64,000 nucleotides of DNA, from positions 62,001-126,000 of the forward strand of contig CAVRJN010000007.1 of NCBI GenBank assembly GCA_963721585.1, read 5' to 3'. Positions 25,162-33,902 of the stretch are shown in pieces (the first letter of the stretch is position 1; each line of letters opens with the position of its first letter). The stretch is from Bog-473 sp963721585. GTDB taxonomy: Bacteria > Actinomycetota > Acidimicrobiia > Acidimicrobiales > RAAP-2. The translations under genes and the position numbers were made by a program. Under the pieces are notes generated by a model. That model was not told the DNA's origin. It made no database searches and was given only the letters and a program-made list of their open reading frames with translations.

Positions 25162-25734
25162 TTACGTACCTGCCCTCCGCAGGGGGCTCCTAGGCGGTAG
25201 CAATCTGCGCCACACAAACAAAGAGAGGTGGTTCACCAGCGCTCTTCGGGAGGCTCGCCCCTTGCGATTCGGTGGCCGGCGCGGTGGCGGCTTCGTTTGC
25301 CTCGAACGATTGAGCCGAGGTGGCGCCTCTGGCACCCTGCGCTGTTCGCCAACGGGATCGTTATGCTCCGGGTTGTTTGGCAACGAGATTGGGCGCGGAT
25401 TTTGGGTTCCTCGTGGTCCGCGGCCCGCATCCGCCCCGCTCAAAATTGAAGTGATCGAAGATTCCTCGGGAGCCTCACCATTGATCATCGGTTTGTGACG
25501 GGCGTTCTTGGCCGCAGCATCGGCCAGGGATAATGCCTCCCGGACGATTTCGAGTTCCCGTTCGGCCTTTGCCACCCGCTCCAAAAGGGCCGGAAGGTCG
25601 ATGGCGTCAAGAACAGCGGCTGCCATGACCTCGTAAAATTCTTCAGGCGTCGTGACGGCGTTGGACATCGGCGAGTTATCGCGCTCGGCCAGCCCTTTTG
25701 CCGCCAACTTCACCTGCCGCTCGTAGTCCGACAT
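25162..25734 (-). CDS. hypothetical protein with coiled helix
   Basis: From ATG 25734 about 190 residues are encoded; the frame is open to 25800. The first 80 residues look genuine: MSDYERQVKLAAKGLAERD, then TPEEFYEVMAAAVLDAIDLP and a charged helix (LLERVAKAERELEIVREALS). After about residue 95 the chain becomes Pro/Arg-rich and low in structure, which may be a degraded or disordered tail. No family is recognised. Codon use is less biased than in the 41-64 kb genes, so this may be an acquired or decaying gene. Confidence 0.4.
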   Translation of the reverse strand: MSDYERQVKLAAKGLAERDNSPMSNAVTTPEEFYEVMAAAVLDAIDLPALLERVAKAERELEIVREALSLADAAAKNARHKPMINGEAPEESSITSILSGADAGRGPRGTQNPRPISLPNNPEHNDPVGEQRRVPEAPPRLNRSRQTKPPPRRPPNRKGRASRRALVNHLSLFVWRRLLPPRSPLRRAGT

Positions 25735-26303
25735 GCAGACAAAGTGTAAGGCCGGCTTGTGCGTCGATCGCGGATGGATGGTCTGGCCTGTCCCGTTCAT
25801 GGGCTCCGGGCATTGTCAGGCTCACCGACCAAACTCTCGTAGGCGCGCCAACCCGTCCAGACGCTGCGGACAGACCCAAAGACGCCCACCAGCCCAGGTG
25901 CCCCAGGCAACAAAACTGCCCGAGAGCGCTGCGCACCCCGGGCAGGGGCGCCGAGAGACGTGGGCCGCTGGGCGGGCCCGCCAGGAGAGCAGCAAGAGAG
26001 GAAGCGAAGGAGGGAGGGCGGCTCCCTACTTTGATCGGGCAACTCGGTACGGCAGCATCGCTGTCCTCTTTCGTGGCTATGAAGGCCACCTGCAGCCTCC
26101 ACCTCGGGTGTTTCGGGCATTCGCCTCCCTCCTGCCGATCAGCGATCTCGCTATCCACTCGCGATCACATCAGCCATAGGCAGCGCCCTTCTCGTACGGT
26201 TCACGTAGCACCACTGCGAAGGCTGGACAGTTTCTTGACCCCGTGCGACTGGCGCTGGCCTCCCCTGTCGTTACCGTGTCATCGATCCAGATCTGATGTG
26301 TTC
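25735..26303. other. intergenic, no gene recognised
   Basis: Several overlapping open frames exist on both strands, but none resembles a protein family. A GC-rich imperfect hairpin lies near 25964-25981. Confidence 0.35.
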
Positions 26304-28043
26304 CTAGTGCCTGACGACGACTGACACGGGAAGGCTTCTCGTCAGTTCGCCTGATCGTCCGACAACCACACTCGCAAGCTGGTACGCACCGTTCGGCACG
26401 GTCGATGCGTTCCAGATGAGGGCCCAACCGAATGCCGACCTTCTTGCAACGAGAACTCGCGAAGGAATACCTGCGCCGCTCAGGACGAAATGGGCGCCGA
26501 TCGCGTGGAGTTCCGGAGCTGCGCTCGCCGCGAGCAGCGTCTTGCCCGAGAGCACGGCGCCGGCAGATGGGGTTTCGACCTGGGTGGGAGGAGGTCGCGT
26601 GTACTTGAACAACCCTTCCTTCGTGTCGATGGCCGCCAAACGGCGGTATCCATCGACAGCCCGAGGGTCCGAGTAGAAGCTCAGGCCATGCGATTCCAGT
26701 ACCTTTGCATCTGCTTCTAGCTGCACCGCCGGGATTGCGGGCTCCAGCCATCTCTGGACGACGGGACCAGGAATGCGGGTGATGTCCGTGGTGACGGCCG
26801 CCGCAGTGACATCGACCTGGTCAGAGGCTCTGGCCCACCGAATCCCGTTGACAAACCCGAAGACCGCGACCAGAGCGACCAGGCACCCAAGCGTTGCCCC
26901 GACAAGTCTGCCGACGGCACGAGACGGCCCTCTCGCCCCTTCTGCTCTGGACGGAGTCCCGATGTAGGTCAAGTACGCGCCGACGACGACCAAGAGGTCG
27001 TATGTCGTATACCGCGAAGCCGATGCGGCCGCTGGCCCGGCCCATGCGCGCCCGTAGGTCGTCGAGAAGGCGAAGAGCAGGCCGAAGAGGGTCAGTGCGA
27101 TACCAATAGGGACTGCGCTTTGGGCGTCTCGACGCCGACCGTACGTCCACAAGGTCAGGAGGGCCACGGCGAAGATCACGCAACCAACGACAGTTATCAG
27201 ATCACTGCCGACACCCTGGAAGGTCAACGGGACCCCCAGTACGTCCCCGAGGGACTCGAAGAAAAACCGGACCGCCTGAGCCGGCAAGTGGACCGGGGTC
27301 AGATCGGGTGCCACCGCGGCGTGCGAGTTGAAGTTATAGAAGTAAATGGCAATAGTCAGGGCTCCTGTCGCGACCCAGACCGCAACGAGGTAGCCCGGAC
27401 GCCGCCGGTAAAAGAGAAGGAGGACGCCTACGACCCAGATGAGCAGTCCCTGGAAGGACGAGTAGCTCGCCACTATGGCGAGGACGATGGCGCCGGCGGT
27501 GCCGACGATGGAAAGCGTCGGGCGGTCAAGGAGGAACAGGACGCCCGCAAGAAGGAACAGGATCAGGTACCAGGCCAGTTGGAACCCCCACAGCGTGTTC
27601 TGCGCCTGCACGATGGAGAACATCAAAATAACGACAGGGCAATAGGCGACCCACAGGCGGTCAGGGACGCGGCGTTTGTGGGCGACGATGATCAACGCCA
27701 CCGCCCCGGTGAGCAGCAGTGCGCTGAGATATTCCTCGATCGAGATATTGAATGCGTCAAGGCGACTCGATGCCAGCACAAGGAGATTGGGCAACAACAT
27801 CCGGTTCTCGTTGTGCTGAGCCCACAGTGCCGCCAGGGTGAGGTGGCCGTTGTAGGACGCGCGGATCAAGTTGACATCGGACCACTGGTCCGAGTGCACG
27901 ACATTCAAGGTGTAGTGGTGAAGGAACCAGAGGTAGACGAGGATGGGGAGCCCGAACCCCAGCACCGTCACTATTCGCAATCTTTGGTCGTAGCCTTGTC
28001 GGGTTGAAGGCTTCGACCGGGACGCCTCCTGCGTTATCGCCAT
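26304..28043 (-). CDS. GT-C-like polytopic membrane protein with C-terminal Ig-like module
   Basis: A 579-residue protein. About 11 TM helices span residues 25-400. The first extracytoplasmic loop carries HSDQWSDVNLIRASYNGH, where the acidic pair recalls GT-C glycosyltransferases. The second half is extracytoplasmic and ends, from about residue 486, in an Ig-like module (AGAVLSGKTLLAASAAPELH, GWALIWNASTVPNGAYQLAS). That module closely resembles the repeats of the secreted protein at 1-1749. It is likely a lipid-linked-sugar transferase or surface glycan assembly protein; the donor is unknown. The assignment to GT-C rests on topology and the acidic loop only. Confidence 0.75.
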   Translation of the reverse strand: MAITQEASRSKPSTRQGYDQRLRIVTVLGFGLPILVYLWFLHHYTLNVVHSDQWSDVNLIRASYNGHLTLAALWAQHNENRMLLPNLLVLASSRLDAFNISIEEYLSALLLTGAVALIIVAHKRRVPDRLWVAYCPVVILMFSIVQAQNTLWGFQLAWYLILFLLAGVLFLLDRPTLSIVGTAGAIVLAIVASYSSFQGLLIWVVGVLLLFYRRRPGYLVAVWVATGALTIAIYFYNFNSHAAVAPDLTPVHLPAQAVRFFFESLGDVLGVPLTFQGVGSDLITVVGCVIFAVALLTLWTYGRRRDAQSAVPIGIALTLFGLLFAFSTTYGRAWAGPAAASASRYTTYDLLVVVGAYLTYIGTPSRAEGARGPSRAVGRLVGATLGCLVALVAVFGFVNGIRWARASDQVDVTAAAVTTDITRIPGPVVQRWLEPAIPAVQLEADAKVLESHGLSFYSDPRAVDGYRRLAAIDTKEGLFKYTRPPPTQVETPSAGAVLSGKTLLAASAAPELHAIGAHFVLSGAGIPSRVLVARRSAFGWALIWNASTVPNGAYQLASVVVGRSGELTRSLPVSVVVRH

Positions 28044-28245
28044 GACCCGCTAATGTGAGAGTTTGGGATCGTGCGTCGCACCGCCCCACGGGCCGACCTC
28101 AGATTGAGCATCTCGGTGCCGCAGTTGCTGCGCAGTCCGGGTGCTGTGGGTTCGGGACGGCGTGCAATTCGAATCGAAACTTGATCCGGTCCGCCGAGTG
28201 CAGCGCGCTTCGGGCACAGCCCCGACATATCGGGATTCCCTCTCG

Positions 28246-28491
28246 CTAGCGAGGTCGAGCACGGTCCCATTCATAAACCTTGACCAACACATCAATGAGC
28301 AGAACCACGCCCAAAATGAGGAGGCTTCCGCCAATGAGCCCCGCCTCCGGCGAGTTCGTATCGAGCCCAAATATTATCCCGCCAAGCAGGCACGCGACAA
28401 GCGCAGCGATCTCAAGCACGAGTTTCCGACTCGATCGGAAAAATCTCAGATACTCAGCCCAACCCTGCGGCGGACGTCTCGACTCGCTCAT
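28246..28491 (-). CDS. small two-TM membrane protein
   Basis: From ATG 28491, 81 residues: a basic N-terminus (SESRRPPQGWAEYLRFFRSS), TM1 (about 27-46, LVLEIAALVACLLGGIIFG), a short loop (DTNSPEAG) and TM2 (54-71), ending KVYEWDRARPR. The longer frame to 28566 is less convincing. Function is unknown. It is upstream of, and on the same strand as, the GT-C-like gene, separated by about 200 bp. Confidence 0.5.
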   Translation of the reverse strand: MSESRRPPQGWAEYLRFFRSSRKLVLEIAALVACLLGGIIFGLDTNSPEAGLIGGSLLILGVVLLIDVLVKVYEWDRARPR

Positions 28492-28629
28492 AGTGTGCGC
28501 GGCCCTCCAGACCAGCTCCCCGTCTACCGCGGCAAGCCATCTCAATGGCCGTCGTTTGCACGGCATCAGAACATCGGACGCCCCATCTTTTCATTACCTC
28601 AGACCGACGACGTCCGCCACGCGCGGAGT

Positions 28630-28761
28630 TCAGCGCACAGTGCCTTCGAGTGCCTCGGTGGCGGGCCGATCCACGTTGCCGTATCCGTGCGCCCGGGCCG
28701 CGAGCGCCGCATCAGTGCCATCGACCTCCACGTGAGCCTTGGCGAGCAACGACCCGAACAT
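28630..28761 (-). CDS. possible 43-residue small protein
   Basis: The frame from ATG 28761 encodes MFGSLLAKAHVEVDGTDAAL, then AARAHGYGNVDRP, with strongly GC-biased third positions. An in-frame ATG lies 18 bases upstream (28779). No clear ribosome site and no family are seen. It is listed because codon use is coding-like in an otherwise empty region. Confidence 0.3.
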   Translation of the reverse strand: MFGSLLAKAHVEVDGTDAALAARAHGYGNVDRPATEALEGTVR

Positions 28762-29359
28762 ACAGGGTGAGAACATTCCGGCGCGTCAGACGCCAGCTGC
28801 TCAGTGGCTGCCTGAGGGGTCAACCGGCGCTCCCCATTCCCGGTGCGGCCATGATTTCACCGGCGGGGCGGAAGCGAGATCGGTCCCCGCCCCGCTCGGT
28901 TGGGTCGAAGCCAGTCGGGCGGATCCTCCCCACGGATATCGCTCCCGGCCGTAGCCGAGCCCAGGTGTCGAACGTGCGCCAGTTGGCCGGGTCCGGCCCC
29001 AGACAGGTCGTTCAGAGCGGCAACGACTTCGGCACCGGAAGGTGTCCGAGAGACTGGGGGGTCAGAGGCGCCGTTTCGATTCCAACCCCGACAGATCGTG
29101 GTCACGAATCTCGAGCGTGCCCCCGCCGACGCGAGGGCGTGGCGAGACGCCGTCGGGCTTACAAGGCCTTGACCAGGGTGGTTGCCTGGTGGCTGCTGGG
29201 ACTGATCGTTCGATGACATCGGCCATCGCGGTGCTTTAGCGTTGTGCGGAAAGGGCTGCGCCTGCGCCAGGCGTGTGCGTGCACCGAGGACGCGGTCACC
29301 GCCGGAGTGCAGTGGCGCCGGCCCGAATTGCAATCGGAATCGCAGAAGGAGCACCGCCC
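28762..29359. other. intergenic, possible gene remnant
   Basis: There is no intact gene. The minus frame near 29219-28900 starts MSSNDQSQQPPG and includes EVVAALNDLSGAGPGQLAHV, which recalls short helical C-terminal tails of actinobacterial proteins. The frame is not coherent over its length, so it may be a decayed gene. Confidence 0.3.
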
Positions 29360-30769
29360 ATGTCAGACGGACCCCTCACCCCTAACCCGACGATCTTCGT
29401 TCTCTATGGGGCCACGGGAGATCTGGCCCATCGACTTGTCCTGCCGGCGATCTTCCAATTGGCCATCGCCGGGCTCCTTCCCACTGACTGGCGGCTGATC
29501 GGCAACGGGCGGGGCGACCTCTCCGATGAAGACTTTCAGGAACGCGTGCGCCAAAGTCTCGAAGAATTCGGGCCGAAGCCATCGGAGGGGCCCTGGGACG
29601 AGGTGAGAGCTCGGCTGCGCTTCGCCGGCGGCGGATTCAGCAGTTCCGATCCAGGGACCCTGCTCGCCACCGTGAAGCAGGCTGAAAAGGAAATCGGCGA
29701 CCACCCTCAGCTCATCCATTACATGGCCGTCCCGCCCGCAGCCTTTGGCCCGCTTACAGAAGCCATTGGCACCCACCACCTGGCCCAAGGCTCTCGGGTG
29801 GTCTACGAGAAGCCGTTCGGCACGTCCCTGCAATCGTTCACCGAGCTCGACCGCATCGCCCACGAGACGTTCGAGGAGAAACAGATCTACCGGATCGACC
29901 ACTTCCTCGGGAAAGAGGCAACCCAGGACATTCACGTCCTGCGCTTTGCCAATGGCCTCTTCGCCGGTGCCTGGGATCGAACCCACATCGAAAGCGTGCA
30001 AATAGACGTACCCGAGACGCTCGACGTCGCGACGAGGGCCTCGTTCTACGAGTCCACAGGAGCCATTCTCGACATGTTGGTGACGCATCTCATGCAGCTG
30101 GCGGCTGAGGTGGCGATGGATCCTCCGCATTGCCTCGAACCCGAATGCCTGACCACAGTGCGGGAGAGCGTCATTGGCTGCTTTCGACCCCTCACCCACG
30201 CCGACGTGGTCGTGGGTCAGTACGAGGGCTACCGCGAAACGAAAGGGGTGGCGGCCGACTCCCGGACCGAGACATTCGTCGCCGCCCGGATGTGGGTGGA
30301 CAATGAGCGCTGGGACGGCGTGCCCTTCTTGCTCCGTACCGGCAAGTGCCTGGCCGAGAGCCACCAACGAGTCAGCGTGATCTTCAAGGACCCGGTTCCT
30401 GGCCTCCCGAATCAACCGATGGGCCAGAGTGTGCTCGGTTTCGAACTCTCCGGTGACGGAGAGGTCCGACTGGCGCTGGTGGTGAAGGAACCGGGCGTGT
30501 CCGAGGCACTCGGCACCGCCACCGTCGTCATTCCGTTGCGCCGCGCCTTTCACATGCCGTCGCTCCCGGCATATTCGCGCCTGCTCCACGACGTCCTGAC
30601 GGGTGATCGTTCGTTGTTCACGCGGCCCGACGGGCTGGCCCACGTTTGGGAGGTGGCCGACGGAATCTTGAGCGACAAGCCTGAACCCCTCAGTTACCCG
30701 AAGAATTCGTGGGGCCCGCCTGCCGCCGGCGAACTGAGCACTCCTGATCACTGGATCTTGGGTCAATGA
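29360..30769 (+). CDS. zwf: glucose-6-phosphate dehydrogenase
   Basis: A 469-residue enzyme oxidising glucose 6-phosphate to 6-phosphogluconolactone with NAD(P)+, the entry to the pentose phosphate pathway. The nucleotide-binding motif is LYGATGDLAHRLVLPA, near residue 15. The active site is YRIDHFLGKEATQDI, with the catalytic His in RIDHFLG. VVYEKPFGTSL is the conserved EKPFG. GAAGGAG precedes ATG 29360 by 8 nt; a longer frame from 29273 is not needed. No tal/tkt/opcA partner lies next to it, which differs from the classic actinobacterial zwf-opcA operon. Confidence 0.95.
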   Translation: MSDGPLTPNPTIFVLYGATGDLAHRLVLPAIFQLAIAGLLPTDWRLIGNGRGDLSDEDFQERVRQSLEEFGPKPSEGPWDEVRARLRFAGGGFSSSDPGTLLATVKQAEKEIGDHPQLIHYMAVPPAAFGPLTEAIGTHHLAQGSRVVYEKPFGTSLQSFTELDRIAHETFEEKQIYRIDHFLGKEATQDIHVLRFANGLFAGAWDRTHIESVQIDVPETLDVATRASFYESTGAILDMLVTHLMQLAAEVAMDPPHCLEPECLTTVRESVIGCFRPLTHADVVVGQYEGYRETKGVAADSRTETFVAARMWVDNERWDGVPFLLRTGKCLAESHQRVSVIFKDPVPGLPNQPMGQSVLGFELSGDGEVRLALVVKEPGVSEALGTATVVIPLRRAFHMPSLPAYSRLLHDVLTGDRSLFTRPDGLAHVWEVADGILSDKPEPLSYPKNSWGPPAAGELSTPDHWILGQ

Positions 30770-30896
30770 CGAACGGGTCGCCGGGGAGCGTGTCGTACCC
30801 TGAACGGATGGCGCGGCTGGCAACCGAGCGGGTCCTGTGGGCACGAGCTCCGGGGCGTACTCGAAGGATCAACGGGCTCTGTGTGAAAATCAAGTG

Positions 30897-31781
30897 ATGG
30901 CGGCTCAACGGCAGATCGAACTTGACGACGGCCGGCGTCTCGACTTCCGGGTGAGCGGCCCGATCGACGGCCTTCCGCTCGTTTTCCACCACGGAACGCC
31001 TGGGGCGGGCACGCCGATCCGGGCACTCGAACGGGCGGCCCACGACCGGGGCCTCCGGTTCGCCACCTTCTCGAGGCCGGGGTACGGAAGTTCCTCGCGG
31101 CTGCGTGGCCGTCGGGTCGTCGACGTGGTGCCGGACACGGCCGCGGTGCTCACCGCGATTGAGGCGGACCGCTGCCTGGTCGCCGGCTGGTCCGGTGGCG
31201 GGCCGCACACGCTGGCCTGCGGGGCCCGCCTGGGCTCCGCCGCTGGCACCCTCGTGATCTCGGGGGTCGCTCCGTACGGCCTCGCTGATCTGGACTGGAT
31301 GGCCGGCATGGGCGACGACAACGTGGCCGAGTTCGGTGCCGCTCTCCTCGGAGAGCGTACGTTGCGCCGCCTGCTCGAGGGGCTGCGGGGACACCTCAAG
31401 GACACTGACACGGCGGGCATCATCGCCTCACTCGATTCCCTGCTGCCCGACGTCGACAAGGCCGTCCTCACCGACGAGTTCGGAGAGGACATGGCGTCAA
31501 GCTTCGCCGAGGGTCTCCACCACGGCGTCGACGGCTGGGTGGACGACGACCTCGCTTTCATCGAACCCTGGGGATTCGACTTCGACGAGCTCGCCGGCCC
31601 TGTCATGATCTGGCAGGGGAGCTTGGATCTCATGGTGCCGTTCGCCCATGGCGAAGCGCTGGCGTCACGCATCGCGGGGGCCTCGGTCCACCTCGAGGAA
31701 GGCGAGGGTCACCTCTCCATCGGCCTCGGGGCACTCGACCGCATGCTCGATGAGCTTGTCTCCGCAGCGAACGCCGCCTGA
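30897..31781 (+). CDS. alpha/beta hydrolase
   Basis: A 294-residue protein from ATG 30897. Motifs are LVFHHGTPGAGTP (oxyanion HG), RPGYGSSSRL, the nucleophile elbow VAGWSGGGPHTLA, the acid region MIWQGSLDLMVPF and the base in LEEGEGHLSIG. It is typical of proline-iminopeptidase/haloperoxidase-like hydrolases; the substrate is unknown. It converges with the BI-1 family gene, 14 bp between stops. Confidence 0.88.
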   Translation: MAAQRQIELDDGRRLDFRVSGPIDGLPLVFHHGTPGAGTPIRALERAAHDRGLRFATFSRPGYGSSSRLRGRRVVDVVPDTAAVLTAIEADRCLVAGWSGGGPHTLACGARLGSAAGTLVISGVAPYGLADLDWMAGMGDDNVAEFGAALLGERTLRRLLEGLRGHLKDTDTAGIIASLDSLLPDVDKAVLTDEFGEDMASSFAEGLHHGVDGWVDDDLAFIEPWGFDFDELAGPVMIWQGSLDLMVPFAHGEALASRIAGASVHLEEGEGHLSIGLGALDRMLDELVSAANAA

Positions 31782-31795
31782 CCTCTGGCTCAGGT

Positions 31796-32461
31796 TCATT
31801 CGCCTCTGCCAAAGATGTTCAAGAAGAAGAGGAAGACGTTCAGGGCATCGAGGAAGATTGACGCCGCGATGAGTGGAGCCGAAGCGGTATCACCCTTGGT
31901 GCGCAGCCTCTGGAAGTCGAACATGGTGAGTCCGGCGAAGATGACCAGTCCGGCGATTGAGTAGATGAGTGAGGCATTCGGGATCTGGACGAAGATCGCC
32001 ACGATGCCGAACAGGATGAGCGCCACCAGTCCCCAGAAGCAGGCCCGAGCGAGGCCGGACAGGTCTCGTCGGCTCCCGTAGCCTGCCGCGCCGAGCCCGA
32101 TCATGAAGAGGGCAGTGGCCCCACCCGCTTGCCAAAGTGCCTTGACGTCCACGCTGGCGTAATAGGCGAGGGTCGGCGCCACCGCGAGCCCGATGAGGAC
32201 CCCGAACACGAAGAGGAGGCCCGCGGCCAGCGAGGCCGATCGCCGGACTGCGAATCTCATCCCGAGGAGGCAGACGAACGCACCGATGAATGTCACCCAC
32301 CCCCAGCCGTAGGTCAGATTGCGCCCGAGGTAGGCGCCGAGAGCGAAGAAACCCACCGTGACAGCGACGTACCCCATTGTCTGACCGAACAGTGTCGCTG
32401 CATTTTGGGTGGCCGCCGGGTGTCCCCTGAAACTGTCCGGCTCGGTTGCCCAGTCGCTCAC
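31796..32461 (-). CDS. Bax inhibitor-1/YccA family membrane protein
   Basis: A 221-residue protein from GTG 32461, which follows AGGAGG with 8 nt spacing; the frame is open much further upstream but without sense. Seven TM helices are predicted. The family end signature is present: IVFAGLTMFDFQRLRTK followed by ASIFLDALNVFLFFLNIFG. BI-1/YccA members are putative channels or modulators of membrane proteases; the bacterial role is poorly defined. Confidence 0.9.
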   Translation of the reverse strand: MSDWATEPDSFRGHPAATQNAATLFGQTMGYVAVTVGFFALGAYLGRNLTYGWGWVTFIGAFVCLLGMRFAVRRSASLAAGLLFVFGVLIGLAVAPTLAYYASVDVKALWQAGGATALFMIGLGAAGYGSRRDLSGLARACFWGLVALILFGIVAIFVQIPNASLIYSIAGLVIFAGLTMFDFQRLRTKGDTASAPLIAASIFLDALNVFLFFLNIFGRGE

Positions 32462-32669
32462 GGGTTTTGCCTCCTGCTCAGGAATTCTCGCCCCGCAACG
32501 ATACGAGAAGGCTGTCGTCGCCGTGAAGTGGCGGCGGTGCGGGCCCTCGCCGGCTCGAGCGTCTGCGGGGTACCACGGGCCCCAGGGCCGGTGCCTTTGT
32601 GGCAACCGTCTGGTCACAGATAGGGTGCCGCTCGGCGAGGGGGCGTTGAAGGAGCAGCAGGAGGTCGGC

Positions 32670-32864
32670 GTGCGCAGCCCGCACCACCCAAGAATCATCC
32701 ATCGCCCGGACGGACCGTGGGTCGTCGAATGTCGACAGTGCCGAGACGACAAGTCGTCTTCCGTGCCGATCGGCATTGGACTGCCGCTGCCGGACCGAGT
32801 GACCGCCGAGCGCCTGGCCGAGAACCACGCCGGACCTCGGAGGATGGCCGCCGCGGGTCGCTGA
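32670..32864 (+). CDS. small CxxC protein, paralogue 1
   Basis: A 64-residue protein from GTG 32670, with AGGAGG 5 nt upstream. Sequence features: a short N-terminus (RSPHHPRIIHRPDGPWVVEC), a CRQC pair at 21-24, then SVPIGIGLPLPDRVTAERLA and ENHAG. It aligns end to end with the protein at 32986-33186: VEC.QC, VPIGIG.P..DR.TAE.LAENH. Only one CxxC pair is present, so a zinc site would need a dimer. Function is unknown; no database family comes to mind. Confidence 0.7.
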   Translation: MRSPHHPRIIHRPDGPWVVECRQCRDDKSSSVPIGIGLPLPDRVTAERLAENHAGPRRMAAAGR

Positions 32865-32985
32865 CCATCCTCCCGGCCGGGTGGATTCCGTTTGAGGCTG
32901 GGTACTTCCCGGTATCCCACCTTCGAATCCGAGCCAGAGCTACCTTCTCTGCACCGCATTGTCGCAGCGAGCACGGAGTCGGCCC

Positions 32986-33186
32986 ATGCAGAGCGCCCAC
33001 ATCCCCAAGGTCATCGACCTCGACGATGGCGTCTGTTCCGTGGAGTGCCCCCAGTGCCGCAAGGGGATCGCGTCGGACGTCCCGATCGGCATCGGAATAC
33101 CGATGCGGGACCGGATCACCGCCGAGCTGCTGGCGGAGAACCACCGCGACGCCCACCGCAGCCTCGCCGCGGCGGACAGCGCGTAG
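32986..33186 (+). CDS. small CxxC protein, paralogue 2
   Basis: A 66-residue protein from ATG 32986, with GGAG 7 nt upstream; the frame is open from 32959. It carries VECPQCRKGIASDVPIGIGI and DRITAELLAENHRDAHRSL, matching paralogue 1 through the whole central part. The pair lies in tandem, 121 bp apart, suggesting duplication. The stop lies inside a 20-bp tandem repeat and is followed by three long hairpins. The protein might be a small zinc-binding or redox regulator; this is inference from CxxC only. Confidence 0.7.
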   Translation: MQSAHIPKVIDLDDGVCSVECPQCRKGIASDVPIGIGIPMRDRITAELLAENHRDAHRSLAAADSA

Positions 33187-33220
33187 TCGCCAGATCGAAC
33201 GCGTAGCCGCCAGATCGAAA
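33181..33220 (+). repeat. 20-bp tandem repeat at gene end
   Basis: GCGTAG(T/C)CGCCAGATCGAA occurs twice in a row (33181-33200, 33201-33220). The first copy contains the stop codon of CxxC paralogue 2. Confidence 0.6.
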
Positions 33221-33272
33221 GAGGGGCGGTGACCCGCGACGTGCGTGCATCGGATCCCCGTCACCGCCCCTC
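33221..33272 (+). terminator. 13-bp perfect hairpin 1
   Basis: GAGGGGCGGTGAC (33221-33233) pairs perfectly with 33260-33272 across a 26-nt loop, 35 nt after the CxxC paralogue 2 stop. It is probably its terminator; the tail is GTTTC, not a clean T-run. Confidence 0.5.
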
Positions 33273-33559
33273 GTTTCGGATACTGACACCGGGCATTGCG
33301 TACAGATAGAGCCGGTCAGACCCACTCGGGCACAACGGCCTCACAACACTGCTGCAGTGAGGACGCCGGGCGGCGGCTCGATTCATCGTGGAGGTGCGCA
33401 CGCCATGACGGGTCGCCCCAATCAGGAGGTGGCCACATCGGTCGTGAGCCCCCATCGCCGAAGAGCTCGGCGAAAACCAGCTCAGAGCCGTCCATCCTTG
33501 GGTTCCAGCAGGTCCCCTGCTAATTTGCACGGCACGAACGCAACGGGGACCGGCATGGG

Positions 33560-33610
33560 GGTGGGGGCCGGGAAGCGAGGTTCCCCTAACCCCTCCACCC
33601 GGCCCCCACC
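33560..33610. terminator. 13-bp perfect hairpin 2
   Basis: GGTGGGGGCCGGG (33560-33572) pairs perfectly with 33598-33610 across a 25-nt loop and is followed by TCTGTTCT. It could be a terminator or part of a small RNA. Confidence 0.45.
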
Positions 33611-33696
33611 TCTGTTCTCACGGAGAGAGCCCGTTTCTTGTGGCCAATTTCAGAGCGATGTGATGTGATCCCTCTTGGTCCGTCTGTTCCGACAGG

Positions 33697-33745
33697 GAGG
33701 GCGGGGTGACGAATCCCCCCGGAGACTCCCGATCACCCCGCCCTC
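33697..33745. terminator. 13-bp perfect hairpin 3
   Basis: GAGGGCGGGGTGA (33697-33709) pairs perfectly with 33733-33745 across a 23-nt loop. Its stem resembles hairpin 1. It may terminate the GT87-like gene coming from the minus strand. Confidence 0.45.
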
Positions 33746-33902
33746 ATCGAATGAGTCTGGTCGTCGCGCTCGCTTCGGAGTAGGGCAATTCGGTCCGTAG
33801 CAAAACAACGCACTCACAACAGCTGTCCGACGTGTGCCGTGCGTGTATTGGAGGGGCGGCGGTAGGGGTGGCCGCATGACCGGCCCCACCCGTGATGCCT
33901 CG

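Larger units (their letters stand above)
33187..33902. other. 700-bp gene-free region with three long hairpins
   Basis: No protein is recognised on either strand. It contains three 13-bp perfect inverted repeats at 33221-33272, 33560-33610 and 33697-33745, between the CxxC gene (+) and the 3' end of the GT87-like gene (-). Confidence 0.5.

Noticed and set aside
25676..26324. Overlapping frames of 107-208 codons on both strands
   Set aside because: No recognisable family, and the frames contradict each other without favourable codon use.
27120..28007. 295-codon + strand frame
   Set aside because: It is antisense to the polytopic membrane protein; it is highly charged and shows no family signature.
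28857..29354. 165-codon minus frame upstream of zwf
   Set aside because: Only short pieces look protein-like. No family, no coherent codon bias and no ribosome site were found; treated as a possible remnant.
33221..33745. Integron attC-like sites
   Set aside because: Stems are perfect, lack extrahelical bases and the core GTTRRRY/RYYYAAC boxes, and no integron integrase or cassettes are present.
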